The notes under the pieces are model-generated. The model was not told the DNA's origin. It saw only the letters and a program-made list of their open reading frames with translations, and did no database searches. This document shows, piece by piece, positions 60,630 to 64,000 of a DNA stretch of 64,000 nt (positions are counted from its first letter, which is position 1; every line of letters begins with the position of its first letter). The stretch covers positions 6,102,645-6,166,644 of the forward strand of contig CM060126.1 in NCBI GenBank assembly GCA_030522415.1, read 5' to 3'. The stretch comes from Channallabes apus (taxonomy: Eukaryota > Chordata > Actinopteri > Siluriformes > Clariidae). The position numbers were made by a program, and so were the translations under genes.

Positions 60630-60960
60630 CTGTACACAATATTATGACCACTCACCTAATATTGAGTAGGTCCCCCCTTTGCCACCATAACTGTGATGCA
60701 CTGGGTGTTCTGACACTTTTCTATCACAAGCACCATTAACGTTTCCTTCAATTTGAGCAGCAGTAGCTCATCTATTGAATCAGACTACACAGGCCAACCT
60801 TCATTTCCCATGTGCGTTAGTGAGCCTTGGCCACCCATGACCATGTCACCAGTTTACTAGTTTTCCTTCTTTGGATTACTTTTTGTAGGTCCTGACCACT
60901 GTAGGCCATGGAAATCAAACATCCCACAAGAGCTGCAGTTTTGTAGTTCATCATCGCCGG
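60630..60960 (-). mobile_element. Relic of a fish Tc1-like DNA transposon
   Basis: TGACCACTCACCTAATATTG, GTAGGTCCCCCCTTTGCC, GGGTGTTCTGACACTTTTC and AGTGAGCCTTGGCCACCC are recognisable text of a common fish element. Related fragments are at 7330-7470 and 52245-52575. No intact frame. Confidence 0.6.
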
Positions 60961-62115
60961 GTTACTCTTTAAACTTCTACTGTGATTTCTGGAAGTTAGA
61001 GGTCAGTAGATGAAATATAGTGCAAAAAGGCAGAGGAATGAAAAAAGTTAGGAGTAAGAAATATATTGAAAAACTATATAGTGTTTTTTTCTCTCTGCCT
61101 GCAGAATGTAATAATGCCAAAACAAGTGCTAGCACTGCTTCTACTAAGTTCAACACAGCAGCTCCCCCCTTAACACACTTGAATGTGACAACATTAGCAT
61201 TGTTGATAATGGTACCGCCACTGTAACTTATGGTGATCACAATGTCGAGAAGGTTATAAAGTTGAGAAACTTTAGAGACTGTACTTCTTGTAATCTCTTG
61301 ACATTGTCCCTGTGTAATGACCCAGATGACTGGCCAAGTTGGTTGCATGTTAAATGAAAAAAAAAGGTGAACCATTACATCCCTATCACGCTCTTTACTC
61401 ATTGGTTCACTAAGTTTGAACTGGGTGGTGCTGGTTGTGTCATTGTCTCGGCTTTGTTAAGCAAACAACACATTTCTTTTGTTAAATCTTATGCATAGGT
61501 TTGGTTGTTTTGTTTATTGTTATTAACGAAAAATAGGGTGTAGGAAGGGCCCCTAATATCTATCCATGATGTGAGCCCCTAAATCAGTTAGTCCACCCCT
61601 TGCTAGAAGGTTAAATGTAATAATAGTATTACATTAGATTTTCAGCATTTGGCATTATCTAGAGCGACTTTAAAAATGTAGATTTTTAATTCATTATACA
61701 TATACACAGTATCCTACATTTTTGGCTTTCTCTAATATTCTGTTGTTACTGTATTTCTCGCAAGCTTGCAGAGTCATAATTATACCTAGACATGCACATG
61801 AGTCATCTTCTTGGCACGGATTGATGAGCCATTCTTATAGAAAGTGTAGCATAAACAAAAATTCCCCGATTACGCCATGTTGGCTAGATCGTACATTTTC
61901 AAGCACATGCATTAGATAGTCATGCCTGCCTGTAAATCTGAACTGGTGCTAGCAAGATAAAAACAGATACAGTACACCATCTCATGCTCAGTTTCTAATA
62001 GCACCCTTTCCTTGACCAAAAAATTTCCTTTTGTCATTTCATTCCTGTTTCTTTTTCTGGGAGTGTGGAAACTCACCCTGATGACTCACCTCAGGGGCTG
62101 TGTGTGCTCACTGTA
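60961..62115. other. Intergenic DNA
   Basis: The minus-strand open frame 61402-60977 has no recognisable domain and lies in mixed sequence; not called. 61648-61676 is a V-SINE tail scrap (GGCATTATCTAGAGCGACTT, antisense). Confidence 0.45.
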
Positions 62116-62142
62116 GTAATAATAATAATAATAATAATAATA
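62116..62142. repeat. (TAA)n microsatellite
   Basis: About 8-9 units. Confidence 0.9.
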
Positions 62143-62308
62143 AAAGGCATTTACAATATAATACAATATTTCTGTGTGGGATATTAATGTGCAATATATT
62201 GTAAAGACATTCATAAAAATAATTAACATATACGTTGAAGAAACAATAGAACATGTCAATATATGCTATACAAATAATTTCCCAAAATGCAAGCATTATG
62301 TTGAAACA

Positions 62309-62310
<2 letters not shown>

Positions 62311-62390
<80 letters not shown>

Positions 62391-62430
62391 ATATATATGT
62401 GTGTGTGTATATATATATACACACATATAT

Positions 62431-62502
<72 letters not shown>

Positions 62503-62534
62503 ATATATGTGTGTGTGTATATATATATATATAT

Positions 62535-62610
<76 letters not shown>
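62311..62610. repeat. 300-bp alternating purine-pyrimidine tract (TA/TG/CA mosaic)
   Basis: Every step alternates purine and pyrimidine: (TA)n, (TG)n, TATATA, (CA)n, TATATA and so on, with several mirrored TG...CA blocks that are inverted repeats of each other. Strong candidate for Z-DNA or cruciform extrusion under supercoiling. Confidence 0.93.
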
Positions 62611-62613
<3 letters not shown>

Positions 62614-64000
62614 AAATTTCATGTATAGAGTACAGTATATTATTTTACATTTTAATGAAATAATTTTGCAGGGATACAACTGTTTTTTAAAATAATGAAA
62701 TACAGTAATGTATCCTGTTACTGAACTTTGTAACCTTTCTTTCCATTCTGGTTCATCTGCAGGAAGCTCTACCTTCCGTTTCCCTTCTAGGTAAAGGATA
62801 AGTCCCGTGTGTCTCATTCCCTGAGCTTACCGAAACAGTTGATAAATCCATCACTCAAGCACACAGAAATGTAACTCCTGTTCTTGCTATCACTTCTGTT
62901 TGAGATTGGATGTTTTTTCTTTGTTTGCTTGTTTTTGTTTGTTTGTCCTGTTCCATCAACAAATTAGCACCAAAGTCACTTCATAAATATTTTAATATGT
63001 ACATATTTAATGGGATTCAGCTCGGAGTCCGTCACTCCATTATTTCTATACTGTAGCATTTCTGTCCTTCACTCAACCACTGGCCTAGCTGATGAAACAG
63101 GCTATCAAGTGCAAAGCAGACTTACCATTCATATGTCTTTTGCATTTTAAAAAGAATTGCTATTTTTAAGCCATGTGTCCTACTACTCATTTTAATAGAA
63201 ATGAGACTGTTATAGGTCAGGGATATTCTGCATGTTTAAAACTGAGCTGTCACATTGTGTACCCTGCCTTTACGATGACCTCATAAACATGGCTTAGTCC
63301 TGACTAAGCAGCTGTGGGTGGCGTTCTTGGGCTTGAGCCCATATTTACAAGTCCTGCAAGAGGGAAAGTACCTGTCTTTCCTTAGCCTCGTGTAACTAAA
63401 ACAGTATCAATGCAGTCTTTTTTTTTGTTATTGATTGATATTTTTTAAATCGGTTTGGTTAAAAAATAAATGTAAAAAATCTCACAAATTTGTTTTCCAA
63501 AAAAGGCAAATGTAATACTGCTGCCTTGGACATCGGAAAATGTGCTTTCTGTGTTTATTTGAAATGTGTGTGCCAAATACATCAGCGCAGTTTTAGGACA
63601 TGGAGCTTTTACTTTTATTCATCTATCTCTGTCAGCTGTATTGTTATATATCACTTCTTCAGTCATGAAGCACATTTTTGTGGTGTGAAAAAAGTTTTTA
63701 GGCACTAAATACCATTCCTCTGCCCTATGTACACACAGATGTAAAACACACACTGGCTAACGTCATCACGAGAACTCAAGGACAAAATGTACTGAATTGA
63801 TGTATAGTATTTGTGAGTATCTCCAGAAAGCACTTTTAAACTATTGGTCAACTCAGTAGTTCTCATAGTGTGGTCATGTGACAGGATGCAAAGTGCCTAA
63901 AGATACCACTTTAAAACCATTTGTTTATTTAACAGCCTCAGCATCAACCTCATTTCCTCTCTCGCCTGTTCCAACCACTCAGCATTCAGCATCACCAGTA
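62611..64000. other. Intergenic DNA to the end of the window
   Basis: No gene recognised. 63180-63420 is non-repetitive and contains a perfect inverted repeat GCTTAGTC/GACTAAGC (63292-63309) that creates back-to-back Maf/AP-1-like sites. Possible regulatory DNA, not shown. Confidence 0.4.

Noticed and set aside
60977..61402. 141-codon minus-strand frame
   Set aside because: No family resemblance; not supported by promoter, splice sites or motifs.

Overview
The window is a stretch of AT-rich teleost nuclear DNA: exons split by GT-AG introns, many microsatellites, and many copies of a fish-type tRNA-derived SINE plus Tc1/mariner, mariner, hAT and RTE relics. The SINE's style and abundance suggest an otophysan, possibly a catfish, but this is an impression and not a test. 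No bacterial, viral, rRNA, CRISPR or free-standing tRNA feature was seen.

Three protein genes can be supported. (1) A TRAPPC6 subunit gene (TRAPPC6B-like, + strand) has coding exons between 11161 and 13718 and a probable non-coding first exon near 8340-8405. The predicted protein is 161 aa and every splice junction keeps frame. (2) A ZFP36/tristetraprolin-family CCCH zinc-finger gene (+ strand) has two exons, 33866-33919 and 34592-35599, giving 353 aa. It has a CRE and TATA-like promoter, a second promoter-like cluster inside its intron, and a 3' UTR ending near 36518. (3) A second ZFP36-family gene (- strand) has exons 58387-58358 and 58119-57079, giving 356 aa. It has a TATA box and an AU-rich 3' UTR reaching about 56268. 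Genes 2 and 3 lie tail to tail about 20 kb apart. Both should encode cytoplasmic mRNA-decay activators that bind AU-rich elements through two CX8CX5CX3H fingers and recruit CCR4-NOT through a C-terminal motif. AU-rich elements in their own 3' UTRs suggest auto- and cross-regulation.

Layout: 1-8.2 kb is a repeat-rich flank (Tc1 relic, 0.6-kb direct repeat, SINEs, hairpins). 8.2-15.4 kb is the TRAPPC6 gene, with SINE and Tc1 material in introns. 15.4-33.5 kb is gene-free, with nested SINE/Tc1 insertions, long microsatellites, a mariner C-terminal relic and some less repetitive stretches that could be regulatory. 33.5-36.5 kb is the first ZFP36-family gene. 36.5-56.2 kb is gene-free, with a SINE/RTE/SINE nest, a mariner N-terminal relic, an hAT-like element with intact target duplication, and LINE and other relics. 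56.2-58.5 kb is the second ZFP36-family gene. 58.8-64 kb holds a 0.9-kb palindrome with a Tc1 remnant at its centre and a 300-bp purely alternating purine-pyrimidine tract.

I did not find a clearly new multi-gene system. The most interesting signals are the tail-to-tail ZFP36 pair with altered finger-2 lead-ins, the intronic promoter-like cluster, the large palindrome just upstream of one of them, and several nested-transposon structures.
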